64,000 nucleotides of DNA from Haematococcus lacustris (taxonomy: Eukaryota > Chlorophyta > Chlorophyceae > Chlamydomonadales > Haematococcaceae): assembly GCA_030144725.1 (NCBI GenBank), contig JASKMD010000017.1, positions 5,251,278-5,315,277 of the forward strand. The letters run 5' to 3'. A program made the translations under genes and the position numbers. Numbering within the stretch: position 1 is the stretch's first letter; every line of letters starts with the position of its first letter. This document shows positions 30,901 through 41,537 of this stretch, in pieces. The notes beneath the pieces are model-generated. The model was not told the DNA's origin. It saw nothing but the letters and a program-made list of their open reading frames with translations, and did no database searches.

Positions 30901-32200
30901 GCACGGCCTGCAGCACCACAGGGGCCAGGATGCCGGTGTTGTTGGCAGCCAGGGCCAGGGCATGCACACCCATGCGCCCCATGTGGCCCCCCTCCATGGC
31001 CAGGGACCAGCAAACACTGCCCAGCTGCACGACCAGGCTCCACACACTGAAGGCCGCCAGCATCCTGCAGGTCAGGGGGGAGGGGGGCGGGCGGGGGAGG
31101 AGGAGGGAGCCGGGGGCCGGGGGCCAGGGGCCAGGGCCAGATGGCAGCCGCCAGGACCAGTTAAGGTGCATGTTCCAGCATCAGCGCACAGTACTGCACA
31201 GCAGCAGCTTGGCTGGATGCGCACACATTACACTGCTTGCTGCGCACTGCTCAGGCCAGTCCGCTGAGACACGCCCTGGGAGGCCCGGTGACCTTGCAGT
31301 TGAGCCTGATTAGGCCATGCCTGGGCCACTGCCTAGCCTGTGTTGCCTATGTAGGCCCCAGCTGAGCCTGATGTCGCTGATGTTGCTTGATGAGGCCATG
31401 ACTGCGGTATGGTATGGTGTAGTGTGATGTGGAGTGAGGGAGTGTGGCCCTCACCGCCAGTTGTGCATCAGCCTCATGTCAGTCTGTATTGCCAGCAGCT
31501 GCACCTGCAGGGCCACGGGCAGCACAGGGCAATGCTCGCATGGCCTGCTGCCTCCAGCTGTGTCAAGATCAGCTGTACAGTCATCAGCACAGCACAGCCA
31601 CCCCACTTGCTGCTGCTGACCATCCCTTCCCCTCCCCCTCCCCCTCCCCCTCCCCCTCCCCCTCCCCCTCCCCCTCCCCCTCCCCCTCCCCCTCCCCCTC
31701 CCCCTCCCCCTCCCCCTCCCCCTCCCCCTCCCCCCCCAACCTCACCTGTAAGGCGGGCAGGCAGATGTGCATGACCAGCGCGTTTATCACCCGCACACTG
31801 CACACAGAAGGGAGCAGGGCCACAGGGTCGCCCCGCCACCCCTGCCAGCACCCCAGGGCACCCAGGTCGACCCGCAGCCTGCCTGCTCACTACCTCTGCC
31901 ACTACCTCTGCCGCTGCCCCTGCTAGGTTAACCCCTCATGCAGGTAACCACTAGGCACCAGACCAGGCCTGAAGCATCTTGGCTAGGCCATACGCTACCA
32001 GGCTGTGCTTGTGAGCTGCCTGGCAAGGAATTTGGGTGCCAGTGGGCAGGCTGGCCGGGCGGGCACCGCTCCTGTGCATACCTGGTCGCTGTGTCAGCCT
32101 GCGGCACCACCCAGCCCTTCCAGGCCGACACCCAGCCTAGGAGGATGCTGCTTAGCGTCTGCAGTCCTGCGCGCGCAGCATACCATGACCGCGGAAAGGT
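27925..32200 (-). CDS. PIN/PILS-like membrane transport protein (Mem_trans family)
   Basis: Minus strand, at least eight exons with GT-AG borders: about 32,190-32,075 (ILLGWVSAWKGWVVPQADTATR), 31,792-31,747 (VINALVMHICLPALQ), 31,505-31,458 (QLLAIQTDMRLMHNWR), 31,064-30,900 (SVWSLVVQLGSVCWSLAM…ANNTGILAPVVLQAVLG), near 30,530 (ASVGMLATLVLYFQQLPLSA), 29,480-29,330 (ALAWLAGATVPLTLLSTGMW), 28,735-28,608 (AIAYLVLKLAVLPWLMVAV) and 28,090-27,925 (GQTAFVLSEQHQQGTEV then a last helix). About ten membrane spans, with the family's conserved first pairs of helices, the ANNTG core and the C-terminal FVLSEQ helix. Expected in plasma or ER membrane; PILS/PIN relatives move auxin-like molecules, but the substrate here is unknown. 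The start codon and the exon around 30,100-30,500 (Ser/Ala/Pro loop) are uncertain. Confidence 0.65.
29156..29307. repeat. C-rich minisatellites in an intron of the carrier gene
   Basis: Period-11 CACCCCTCGCC units (about 29,158-29,262) run straight into period-5 CCCCG units (about 29,263-29,305). Confidence 0.8.
31622..31734. repeat. (CCCCCT)n hexanucleotide tract
   Basis: About 18 uninterrupted units, C-rich on the plus strand, inside an intron of the carrier gene. The minus (sense) strand is AGGGGG-rich and could form G-quadruplexes. Confidence 0.85.
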
Positions 32201-32696
32201 GCCTGGTAAGCCCGGGGAAGGAGCTGTGTGTGAAAGCCACGCCTGGTCAATGCTGGCGCCAGGCCGTGCGCACCAATCTGCACTACGGAAGAGTAAGCGA
32301 CAGCCCCCATCTCCGCATCGACTACGGACCCGCCGACTTCGTCACCATGAAAAGAAATAAAACCAAAAAATCCAGCTGGCGTACCAGGTTTCCTGTATCA
32401 TTATCCTCCTGTGAAGCCCCTACACTTCTCCACAGCAGGGAGAGACCGGTGTGTGTCCCTAACCTAGGTGTGACCCTAGGGGTCGCTAGACTCTCTCGCA
32501 CACACATCGTAAGGGGCAATCAAATTGATGAGAACCAGGCACAGACACCGACACCTTTAGAACAGGTGCCTCTACTACCCAGAGAAACGTTGATATAGCA
32601 GCAACTCACACATATCTAACCCGGTGGTCAAGGTTGCACAAACTCCAATGTCCATTGTCTCATGCATTTTCATAAAAGCTCCATTGCACCGACGTG

Positions 32697-32765
32697 CGGT
32701 TGTTGTTGGGATTGTCTTGAGCTGTAGCTGGCTATTGCTGCAGCTTGCGCTGCCACTTGAGCATG
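32697..32765 (-). pseudogene. Fanzor-like C-terminal tail fragment
   Basis: Almost identical to 37,383-37,447, which spans the last codons (KWQRKLQQ-stop) and the first 3' bases of the Fanzor-like ORF. Only about 70 bp are present. Confidence 0.5.
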
Positions 32766-33320
32766 CATGGTTGTTGCAGTGCTTGTCCATTCCTCCCATG
32801 TCATTCCTCCCATGTCCCCGTCATTGCACCAACGTGCGGTCGAGAAGGGCGCAGACACAGATCGACATGTCTAGGCCTAAGGATTCTAAGCCAGAGCAGA
32901 TTTGGGACGTAGATTTTGAGTCAGAGACGCTCCGTGAACTAGCTGGACGCTCACGCAGGCGCAACCAAACATTTACTTGCCGGCCAAGCCCTCCGCCCGC
33001 CCCTTTGCAGCAGACTTATTCAGGAGGAACGCTTGATCTCACCCCGCTGCCGATGACAGCGTTGAGGGTGAGCGGACGAGCGTTGCTTGTGTGTCAGCAG
33101 TGTATTGCCCCACGATTATTGTTTACGCTTTGGCCCTCGCTGCAATCACTGGTCCATAAAGTCCATTCCAGATGTGCACCCGCAGAAACACGAGTGCATT
33201 GAGCAAGTAAAAGCCGAATTCAACCGGGTAGGGATGTGTCAAAGGTGTCGTGGCCACATGCCTGGACTGTTCGTCTTTTGGCAGCAACCACGGATGTCAA
33301 AGAAGCCAATTGGCTGAGAA

Positions 33321-33382
<62 letters not shown>
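33321..33382. repeat. (CTG)n triplet tract
   Basis: About 20 pure CTG units (CAG on the minus strand). No gene was recognised around it. Confidence 0.9.
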
Positions 33383-33384
<2 letters not shown>

Positions 33385-34138
33385 CCACCATGTAGACACA
33401 TCTAGATGGAATGGATACCTACAAGACAAGGCCTAACTACGTGGCAGCCATTGGAGCTTCTATCTGCCTGATGGCAGGCATGATTTCTGCCTGGTGAGAC
33501 ACTGCCCCTTCTGCAAAGAGTGCACCAGCAGATGTTGATTACCCTGGCTCCATGGTGATGTATGATGCAGGGAGGCATATCGGCAGGCATACCTTGTCCA
33601 TGTTTAGCTGCCGAGTACTACAGAGGAAGGATGTGTTGGGGCCAGCCAGAAAGGCTCTAGTCTCACACACACTGGTCACCTGGGCAGTGCCTGGCTTAGA
33701 GCTGCTACTGTTGTACCGCGTGCACCGATGGCAGCTGCACAGCCACCAGCACAAGAGGGAGGGGACATGGAGCGGTCATTGTTGTGAGCCATTTCACCAG
33801 GTCGTGAACGCAAGCATGTTTGGGTGCTGCACAAGGAAATTGTGCGCATCATCGCAACAAGGAGAGAGTGTACTGTCGCGGCCACCAGCCCATGCATGAG
33901 AGCGCCATGGTGACCCTATAAGGGCAGCGACAGCATGCATGTGGCACTCAGAGCTGCATCAGAGGTTGAAATGTTTGAAGGTTACTTGGGATGGGGGCTG
34001 CTCCCTACCCCTTCCCAAGCAATGTATTTGTTCATGTTGCAGATGCATTGCAGTGATGCAGGCAGGAAGGCAGTCACTCAACAGGTTGCTCGGTGAAGTC
34101 CAGGCATCAGGGAGTAGCTACGAAGCTGCTTGCCACTC

Positions 34139-34215
34139 AGATGTCACTCACTCTCGCACCTCCAAAGGGCACTTCCTAAGGGCACCTCCAAAGGGCACTC
34201 CCAAAGGGCCCAAGC
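34139..34215. repeat. Short dispersed repeat with CCAAAGGGCA units
   Basis: GATGTCACTCACTCTCGCAC followed by four imperfect CTCCAAAGGGCACT units. Shared with 62,632-62,705, which lies just upstream of a Fanzor-like C-terminus on the minus strand. Confidence 0.55.
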
Positions 34216-34822
34216 CCAGTAACATTGCAGCAGCAACAGGAGGAGGAGGAGCAGGAGGAAGGTGAGACAGCCATGCTACAGCACCTGAGGATGGGATGGG
34301 AGGGATGGGTGCGAGAGAGGGGAGAGGTAGAGGTATGAGCGCCAGCGTGACCATGTGCTTACCAGTGCAGTTATTCAGGTGATTGTGGTGGTGGATATGT
34401 CAATCCCTTTCCATTACGAGAAAATCACAAATCGTTATATAGTCGTAAAGTTGACGTTATACAGACGTCGGGACGTGAGAGGGCTATCACGGGGTCGATT
34501 ACCACAATTACAGCTTTTACAGGAAAGACAAAAAACGTGCACCACACTGAACTCAACCGACCAACACCCTACAAATTACGACGCATTGCGCTAACCCTGC
34601 CACACAAATAAAAACATACTTCGTCCAGTTGTAACAATCTGCACAAAACGCGCGATTGGCGACAACATTGGCGAGGGCAATACGGCAGTTTGGAGCAGTC
34701 TGCCCAGGGCGATTGAGCGTCGAGCAAAACACCAGGGAGTAGGTCGGGCAGCTAGGGTTAAGAATGTTGAGGCATGGGCGGCAGCTATAGCTACACAACG
34801 CGTCCTGCAGAAGCCACATGCA

Positions 34823-35482
34823 CCTAGGCAATGAGGGGCCGTATGCCACACGGAAGGGCAGCAGCCAAGGGTAACAAGGTCAGCAGTCGGTAGCAGCTGG
34901 GCGTAGCACGCGCATGGGCGGTAGCAATGGCAACATGATGCGTCCGGCAGCAGCCATATGCATTACAACCTAGGCAATGAGGGGCAGTAGGCCGCACGGA
35001 AGGGCAGCAGCCAGGGGTAGCAAGGTCAGCAGCAGCTAGGCGTAGCACGCGGCATGGGCGGTAGCAATGGCAACATGACGCGCCTGGCAGCAACCATATG
35101 CACTACTACCTAGGCAATGAGGGGCAGTAGGCTGCACGGAAGGGCAGCAGCCAGGGGTAACAAGGTCAGCAGTCGGCAGCAGCTGGGCGCAGCACGCGGC
35201 ATGGGCGGTAGCAATGGCAACATGACGCGTCTGGCAGCAGCCATATGCACTACTACCTAGGCAATGAGGGGCAGTAGGCCGCACGGAAGGGCAGCAGCCA
35301 GGGGTAGCAAGGTCAGCAGTCAGCAGCAGCTGGGCGCAGCACACGCCATGGGCGGCAGCAATGGCAACTTGACACGTCCGGCAGCAGCCATATGCACTAG
35401 TACCTAAGCAATGAGGGCAGTAGGCCGCACGGACAGCAACAGGGTCAACAGTAGGCAGCAGCCAGGGGCAGGATGCGGGCAA
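34823..35482 (-). repeat. Five ~146-bp tandem units, open on the minus strand
   Basis: Units begin GGCAATGAGGGGCAGTAGGC at about 34,827, 34,973, 35,113, 35,260 and 35,407 (periods 146, 140, 147, 147). The minus strand stays open through most units and reads a repeated Cys-rich motif of 49 residues (TAPHCLGSSAYGCCQTRHVA, AACCAQLLPTADL and so on). No start context, signal peptide or known family was seen, so it is listed as a repeat and not as a gene. Confidence 0.7.
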
Positions 35483-36089
35483 CTACATAGGGTGAAGCAA
35501 GGGCAGCAGCTAGGTAGAATATGATATGCGTGACTGCAGGTAGCGGCAATATGCAAGTTCCTGCTATGCAAGGTAGACAACTATCGCACAAAGCTGAATA
35601 ATGGTAGAAGTCAGGCTAAGCGGCAGCATCCGCATATTGCTCGCGTGGCTTTGCAAGGCCCACCCGTTAAAGACCCCAAACCGCGGAGTCCAAGAGCTCC
35701 ATTGTCGCATCAGCAAAGCTTGGCTTGACTTGGCTGTCGCGTCCGCAAGCTGTTGTGGTGAATTGAGCTAGCTTACTTGGGGTGGTCATTTAGGCGGTAG
35801 TCGTTGTCGTCAATGTTGGCAGCAAAGTAAGGTCAATGTTGGTCAAGGCGGTTACCATGGTCAACGCGGTTATTCTACTGTTCTCACCTGACAGTCTTGC
35901 TGCAACAACGACGTGCTGCAATCTCCAGCGGAGGGGCGGCAAGTTAAATCGAGGGACTCGTGCTCAACATCGTCGTCCACTGTTCTTGCTGCCGGTCGTG
36001 TATGTGCTATCGGGTATGATGGCTGAGACTACGATGAAGACTGGGACAAGAGCTTGGGACTCGAACCAAACTCAGGCAGGAGTGAGAAG

Positions 36090-36248
36090 TGGGAAAAGTG
36101 CGCGCCTTGCAACAATTACGGGTAAAGTGCGGGCCTTCTCAAAATTACTGAAAAAGTGCGAGCCTTGGTCAAAATTACGGGAAAAGTGCGAGCCTTGGTC
36201 AGAATTACGGGAAAAGTGCGAGCCTTGATCCCAATTACTGGAAAAGTG
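36090..36248. repeat. 30-bp tandem repeat array
   Basis: Five units close to AAAATTACGGGAAAAGTGCG followed by AGCCTTGGTC. The period of 30 keeps a frame open (REKCEPWSEL), but the array has no coding context. Confidence 0.75.
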
Positions 36249-36360
36249 TCTTGCAAGTCAAAGGTGTCCGCGGTAGCAGCGCGATGCTTAGGCAACGGCA
36301 AGGCTAGCCGCGACAGCTAGCAAGCTAGAAAGAAGGTACCCGTAATGTAAAGGGATATCG

Positions 36361-36515
36361 CATAATGTCTCGGCCAGCGCTGTTCACGTCCAAATAACAG
36401 TCTCGGCCAGGTCTCGAGTTGCGTAAACGTCTCGGCTGCGCCTCGACGTTTACCGCAACTCTCGACCCAGCCTCGACCGTTATTTTCCCGTAACAGCTCG
36501 GCCTCCGACATTATA
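36361..36515. repeat. Fold-back (palindromic) element
   Basis: The left arm (36,363-36,436) and right arm (36,440-36,514) are inverted copies centred near 36,438, with outer ends TAATGTC and GACATTA. Each arm contains CTCGAGTTGCGTAAACGTC-like and CTCGACGTTTACCGCAACT-like blocks. It would extrude or transcribe as a ~70-bp hairpin. Probably a fold-back MITE. Confidence 0.65.
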
Positions 36516-36905
36516 CTATACATCTTTTCTATAAGTAGGCATGCTTGTGGCTGTGGCATGCTTGGTCTTCCCAGGCAGCTGTCATAGCCTACTTGCAGCC
36601 TCCTGCCACCATCTTAGAGTATCAAAAGTGTGGGGCACCCTGCCCGTGTATGTGTACATTGTATAGCAAGCAGGCTGGAGCATTGCATGCTGCTGCATGG
36701 TGAGTGGCAAGGACAGTGAGGCAAGGACAGTGCTTGGCTCAGGGCACAGCTGAAACCGTGTAGTGAGGAGTGAGCAACACAGAGTGGATGTCATGGACTG
36801 TGGTGGATTGATTGGATGTAGTTGCCCGATTATGATTACTCAGATTTACAGCCGTCCTACTACCAGGGGTCAGTTGACTGTCATTTTCTGTAAGGTGTGG
36901 CTGAC

Positions 36906-37242
36906 TCCTGAACCCCACAGCCCTCATGCTACACCAAAATAAAGCATGAGTTGGAATCGAACAACAAGGTGCGGCCTTGCCCCTGACACAGTTTCACAAC
37001 GACATCAAGCGCAGCAAGGTGGCTCCATGCAGCCGGCTGCTACGCACCTGCCTCTGCCACACCGTAACCCACCCCGGTGTGGCTTTCAGTGGAACCCGGT
37101 TGAACACAGTGGATCCCGGACCCACGCAGCCTGCATCTGGTTGTAAGACAAGGCCTAGTTACATTTTGTTCATGGCCGCAACAACTCCTGAACCCCACAG
37201 CCCTCATGCTACACCAAAATAAAGCATGAGTTGGAATCGAAC
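36906..37242 (+). mobile_element. Duplicated Fanzor-end repeat with captured RNMT exon fragment
   Basis: The same ~58-bp sequence (CTCCTGAACCCCACAGCCCT…GTTGGAATCGAAC) occurs at 36,906-36,963 and 37,185-37,242. Between them, 36,972-37,078 matches exon 20,975-21,044 of the cap methyltransferase plus its following intron (TTTCACAACGACATCAAGCG then GCTACGCACCTGCC). A host gene piece has thus been inserted between two copies of the element's end. Confidence 0.6.
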
Positions 37243-37289
37243 CTGGCTGCGAGCTCATCATTGTAAAGGCTACCGACAGTGAGCCTACT

Positions 37290-37371
37290 GCCCACTTCAG
37301 CTCAGCCTTCTGGTGTGTGTGCCTGTTGCCAGTGCCTGCGCCTGTGCCACACACATCCCCTTTGTTAGGGG
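37290..37371 (-). ncRNA. Candidate Fanzor guide-RNA scaffold, copy 2
   Basis: It starts 44 bp after the Fanzor-like stop. On the minus strand: CCCC-TAACAAA-GGGG hairpin, GTGTGTG…CACACAC stem, then CAGAAGGCTGAGCTGAAG, all conserved with 1636-1742, while the loop between the paired strands differs. A palindromic CTCATGCT…AGCATGAG hairpin follows at 37,232-37,203. Position and structure fit an fRNA/omega RNA; no expression evidence is available. Confidence 0.45.
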
Positions 37372-37414
37372 TTAATTGTTTTTTTTTGTTGGGATTGTCT
37401 TGAGCTGTAGCTGG

Positions 37415-38480
37415 CTATTGCTGCAGCTTGCGCTGCCACTTGAGCAACAGGGGCTTGTCGGCTATCTCCACCCACTCCTGGCCTGGCTGGCCTGGCTTTG
37501 GCATGGCTGGGCGGTTAGTCCAGTAGCACAGCTCAGTGGGACGTGGCCCTGGGCCGACTGCACAGCGGCGGATGTTCAGCGCGGCTGAGACGTCCCGGTC
37601 ATAGAACCTGCACATGGGTGTGGGAGATGCATGACGTCAATTCATGTGTCATGGCATGTTGGATATGCTCATGTCATGCACATTTATAGGGTTGGGTCAA
37701 TGCTTACCTGGTGATGTTGTTGATGCTTGTTAAGCACATCAGGCCCCGGACTTGGGAACGCTTTGCCATGCTTTTCACTGGCCGCAGCCACCTGCATGGG
37801 CACATGGGGCAATGCACATTTGTAAGATTTTTCATCTTGACCCTACCTAGTCACCTTGATTCCACCACCTCCCAACACTGCCAACAACCCCCTATCCTCG
37901 CCCCCCTCACCTGAAGGACTCAGGCGGCGTGTCAAGGAGGGTCTCGCTGGGGGTGTTGTCGGCTGAGCTGACCCGGCTGGTTCGGAACTCATCCACCAGC
38001 ACCACACGCTCACAGGCCGCGGCACAGCTGCAGGTACAGATTCCTGCAGCTCAGGTTTGGGATGTCTGCTGCGGAGACTGGGATGTCTGTGTCTGTGTAT
38101 GACAGTGGCTGGCCTTGCGCGTCAAGCTGGTCGGCTACGTGCAGGGTAAACAAGTCGCGCACGAGGAAGCCCAACAGCAGGCTGCCAATCACCCCTCGCT
38201 CGCTGATGCCCTTCACTCGTGGGCGCACAGCCTTGTCAAGGAAGGCATCCCAAAGCGCTTGCGGAAGGTGGTCGATGAGGTGGTCTAACTTGGCCTTTCT
38301 TGCGTGGAACGTATTGTCTCTGCTGCGGGCAGCGCGGGCCTCTCCTGAAGCCTTCCTTTTGCGCTGTGCCTCGGTCAAGTCGGGTTGGCCTGCCTCGTCG
38401 CGGTCAACTATGTCGAAGTCCGGGTCCTCCGGCACTGCTTTAGGCCCACCCACACCGGTTCGTCTCTTCTTCCTCACCAT
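37415..38480 (-). pseudogene. Fanzor (eukaryotic TnpB)-like RNA-guided nuclease, internally deleted (subfamily B)
   Basis: The best preserved copy. Start MVRKKRRTG at 38,480. An acidic N-terminus and unknown domain (LIDHLPQALWDAFL, GISERGVIGSLLLGFLVRDL) run to LYLQLCRG. They then fuse, with a +1 shift at about 38,010, to VVLVDEFRTSRVSSADN, which corresponds to the TnpB/Fanzor segment after RuvC-II (TS-x-C-x2-C in relatives, Cys absent here). Two introns with good GT-AG sites follow (exons …-37,911; 37,791-37,708 with VRGLMCL; 37,607-37,415). The last exon has RuvC-III FYDRDVSAALNIRR and ends in a basic tail. All three exons join in phase after the shift. The RuvC-I Asp region is deleted, so this copy should be inactive. 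Fanzors are eukaryotic TnpB relatives that cut DNA using a guide RNA. Confidence 0.6.
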
Positions 38481-39470
38481 AAACAATAACAACGCGAGGC
38501 AGTAACATATACTAAGGATTTTCGTGTTTGTCACACACATGTCTACATACATGTATACATATGGCCGCAACAAGGCAGAAACTTAGGCCGACAGGTGGCC
38601 ATTTGCCGGGCAGCCTGTTGGCGCTTGTCGACTATGCACGCGCACTTCCTGCGTCAAAGTCTGGCAGCATCGACCCACGAGGGTAGCGGCATGACTCGCG
38701 GCTCGGTACTAACCGGTCACGCACCGTCGGATGCCGAGCGCCTGCAGCAAACCACGCGTGGAGGGCGTAACGGGGAGAGAGCGTTGGAGCTGCTTACGGT
38801 GTGGGCTGGGCTGAGATGAACTGATGCTGCCTTCTGTGTCGCGGCAATAAACTCGTGGAAAAGATCGCAAGCACAGTGCATGTTTTGACATGAAACTTAG
38901 TACAAAACACTTTCTAGGGGGTGTGAAAATGGTGGTGGAAACCGAAAATCGAGGAATAGCCAGATACGAAAAGCAGGGGTTCTACTTGCACCCCCGCGTT
39001 CTAAATGGCATCCTGTTTAAGGTGCTATAGACATCGCCTTGCCGTCCACGAGTTCTGCACAACACATTGCTTATCATGATGCTGCGCAGCCTCGAGCTCG
39101 AATACATCCTGGCTTGGGAGCGACGCCGCGCCCAGGAGGAAATGAAAGCGGCACAAACTCGAGCGCGCAGAAATTCCCGCTCAAGCTGCGACTTGCGCAG
39201 GAGCATAGACAAGCACGGGGTGTGGACCCGCATCACTACCCCAGCCCTGGAGGTGTGCCCTACATCAAACATCATGCCAGTGTACCAATTGTCGACCGTG
39301 TGCATCAACATGCATTATTCTTGTAGTTACTCAGTTCTGCAGTCATGGCTTTGCTAGTGACCTTCAGCTGACGGGGAGTGTAGCAGGAGACACCCATCCT
39401 GTCATCCTGTTGTGCTGTCTTGTTGCTGAAATGCCTTTGCCCATAGCCGCTGCTATGCTGGCTTCTACCA
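38481..39470. other. Intergenic, with unassigned ORFs
   Basis: The 5' leader of the Fanzor-like element, then sequence with overlapping short ORFs on both strands (39,000-39,330), none with a recognisable family. Confidence 0.35.
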
Positions 39471-39706
39471 CTTGAAGCTGTCATCAGTTTACCTTAGTGC
39501 ATGTTTTGTCATGCCAACTCTACGTCATAGCCCTAACGGGTCAGGCAATGCTGTAGGTGGTAGGCGACCATGACCATGTGTACGCCATGTATAGGCCATG
39601 AGCATGCCGTGCGATGGGAACACCACACAGACAAAACACCGTTTTGTAGTGGTCCACAATTGGTATGTTCGACTGCAATGAAGGCTCAAGGTTGAGGGCC
39701 AAGGTG
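39471..39706 (+). mobile_element. Subfamily-A Fanzor 3' region without ORF
   Basis: Aligns along its length with the 3' flank 61,800-61,568 (opposite strand): TGTCATGCCAACTCTAC, CATAGCCCTAACGGGTCAGG, CCATGTATAGGCCATGAGCATGCC, then GGTTGAGGGCCAAGGTGCTG. No protein-coding part is present. It is a non-autonomous or truncated copy, useful for defining the conserved non-coding end. Confidence 0.55.
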
Positions 39707-39899
39707 CTGGTCTTGAATGAGTTGCCGCTAGAATGCAAGCACATGTGACGGATATGATCAAGGTTACATGTCCCCCTGCCATCAGCTCCAAGCATGCCAC
39801 TCCCACACCCTGATGTTGGACGCGTCTATCTGCTGCATCCAAGTTTGTTTGATCAGGGGTATCATGCCACTTAATCATTGCTTGTCGCCTACTCTGCAG

Positions 39900-40229
39900 A
39901 AAATGGCTTGCATTGAGAAGGTCAAGCAGGAGATGGCAAAGGTACGCTGAAGGTTGAGGGCCAAGGTGCTGGCATGATATGCCAGATAGGACAAGAAGAA
40001 GAAGAGGAAGTACCATGACTTGCAGAAGCATGGCGGAGGAAATGGGGCTGTGGTCCATGGTCTCACATCACTCGCCTATACCCCGGGACTGGGTCTACGT
40101 CATATGCCATGGTGTGATGCTTGTTTGGTATCCCAGGTAGTTGATGAGGACCTCCCAAGTTCATGGTCCCTGCTGCTGGCCCTGCTCACCACGCTGGTCA
40201 TCACTGGCAACATCATCTTCTTCTGGTGA
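39900..40229 (+). CDS. Possible small single-span membrane protein (exons uncertain)
   Basis: Two splice-like exons: 39,900-39,941 (KMACIEKVKQEMAK, AG before and GTACGC after) and 40,137-40,229, preceded by AG, which reads VVDEDLPSSWSLLLALLTTL… to a TGA, with one clear C-terminal hydrophobic helix as in tail-anchored proteins. The first exon and start codon are not found and no family is recognised. Confidence 0.2.
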
Positions 40230-41528
40230 GGGGCGCCCTGAAGCCAAGAAGGCAGGCAGTGCATCAGGGTGACGCCTTGTCTAAACAAGCCCTCGCATGG
40301 CCAATGTATTGCCAAGGCCTGAGGGCAAGGTGACGGTGTCCTGGTGCCGTGAAGAAAGGGCGCATGGGATGGTGGGGCATCGCATGGTGGGGCATACACA
40401 TGTGTAGGGGCCCTGATAGGCAAAGCCGCTATGTGTCGCAGACTGTGTCGGTGAAAGTGACAGACTGCAGCGTCATGACAGTGCTGATGTTGCCACATGT
40501 TACAGGGAGATGTACGGCAAGCAAGCGCTCCGCATTGCATGACACTGCTTCATGTCCGCATCTCAAGTGGAAGGCTAGCAATAGCAGACAATTATGATAT
40601 TCAAGAGGTGGGTGGTATTTAACGAGCCACGTGTGCAGCACGTATGGCACCGCCCACAAAATGGAGCATGTTGTGGTGTCAGTGGGGCATGGGCTCTGAA
40701 AGCAGGCTGGGCTTCCCGGCAGATGTTGTATCAACAGTAGGACAGATGAAGAGGCTGGCTTAGTATTAAGCATGGCATGAGGGGAGCACATGGAGCGTCT
40801 TGGGGTGCTCTTGGTAAGGGGGGCTGCAGCACTATTCAGGAACTGAATATGGATGATTATTACGAACGTTGAGGGAGTGAGGCCAACGATTGGTCTGGGC
40901 ACAGGGAGCTGATGCACTTGTTGTCAGCAATGAAGCGTCTGAAGCGGGCGAGGTCAGGGGTGGAGGACGTGTCAGCGACGGTGGACCTGGTTGGTGGCCA
41001 AGAATGCATGAGTTTGAGCAGGTATGTAGGTTTGAAGAGTGCTGGAAATTGCTCTATGAGCGTTGCAATGCTGGTGTGGGTGGTTAGGGCTGTCGTGTAT
41101 GAGTTGCGTTTGAGTCAGGTGTGAATATGTGAAGAGTGCCTTGGTGAGCTGGACGCGATGTGTGGGCAATACTCAATGTGCCTGCATGGCCATTAGGCCC
41201 TTTGCAGTACATGCGTTGTGAGTGGGTGCGATTGCGGTTGTGCTCGTTGCTCCTGGCAATGACGTGTCACTCATGTGCCCGTCCTTCATGCTTCCTCCCG
41301 CAAGTGCCGAAGTGCAAAATGTGAGATGATGCAAGCTTGACAATGCTGGTTTACGTATGCTAGTTTCCAGTTTAGTCTGCGCGGCATGTGGCGCATCACA
41401 GTCAGCTGGGACACGTCCAGATGGTGACATGTTCAATCGAACAGCCAACAAATCAATCCAAAGGTGTGCAATTGTTACGCTTGTTAGATATCTTTGCAAG
41501 GGCATGGCAGGCAATGTGCGGAGACGCC
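40230..41528. other. Intergenic, nothing recognised
   Basis: Short ORFs only, with no domain resemblance or consistent splice pattern. Confidence 0.35.
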
Positions 41529-41537
41529 ACCGGGGTT

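Larger units (their letters stand above)
32201..34822. other. Repeat-rich intergenic region with unassigned ORFs
   Basis: No gene recognised with confidence. One possible exon (32,864-33,068, plus) starts ATG and reads MSRPKDSKPEQIWDVDFESE… up to a GTGAGC donor; its family is unknown and no good partner exon was found. The rest contains a Fanzor fragment, a CTG tract and a short shared repeat, listed separately. Confidence 0.35.
35483..36900. other. Intergenic with tandem and fold-back repeats
   Basis: No gene recognised. Contains the tandem array at 36,090-36,248 and the fold-back sequence at 36,361-36,515. Confidence 0.4.

Noticed and set aside
34823..35482. CRISPR-like array
   Set aside because: Units of about 146 bp are repeated along their whole length; there are no unique spacers between short repeats.
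38982..39326. Complex-I-like or other gene from overlapping ORFs at 39.0-39.3 kb
   Set aside because: A short LEREF resemblance to the 18.9-kb gene is isolated; both strands are open and no family is supported.
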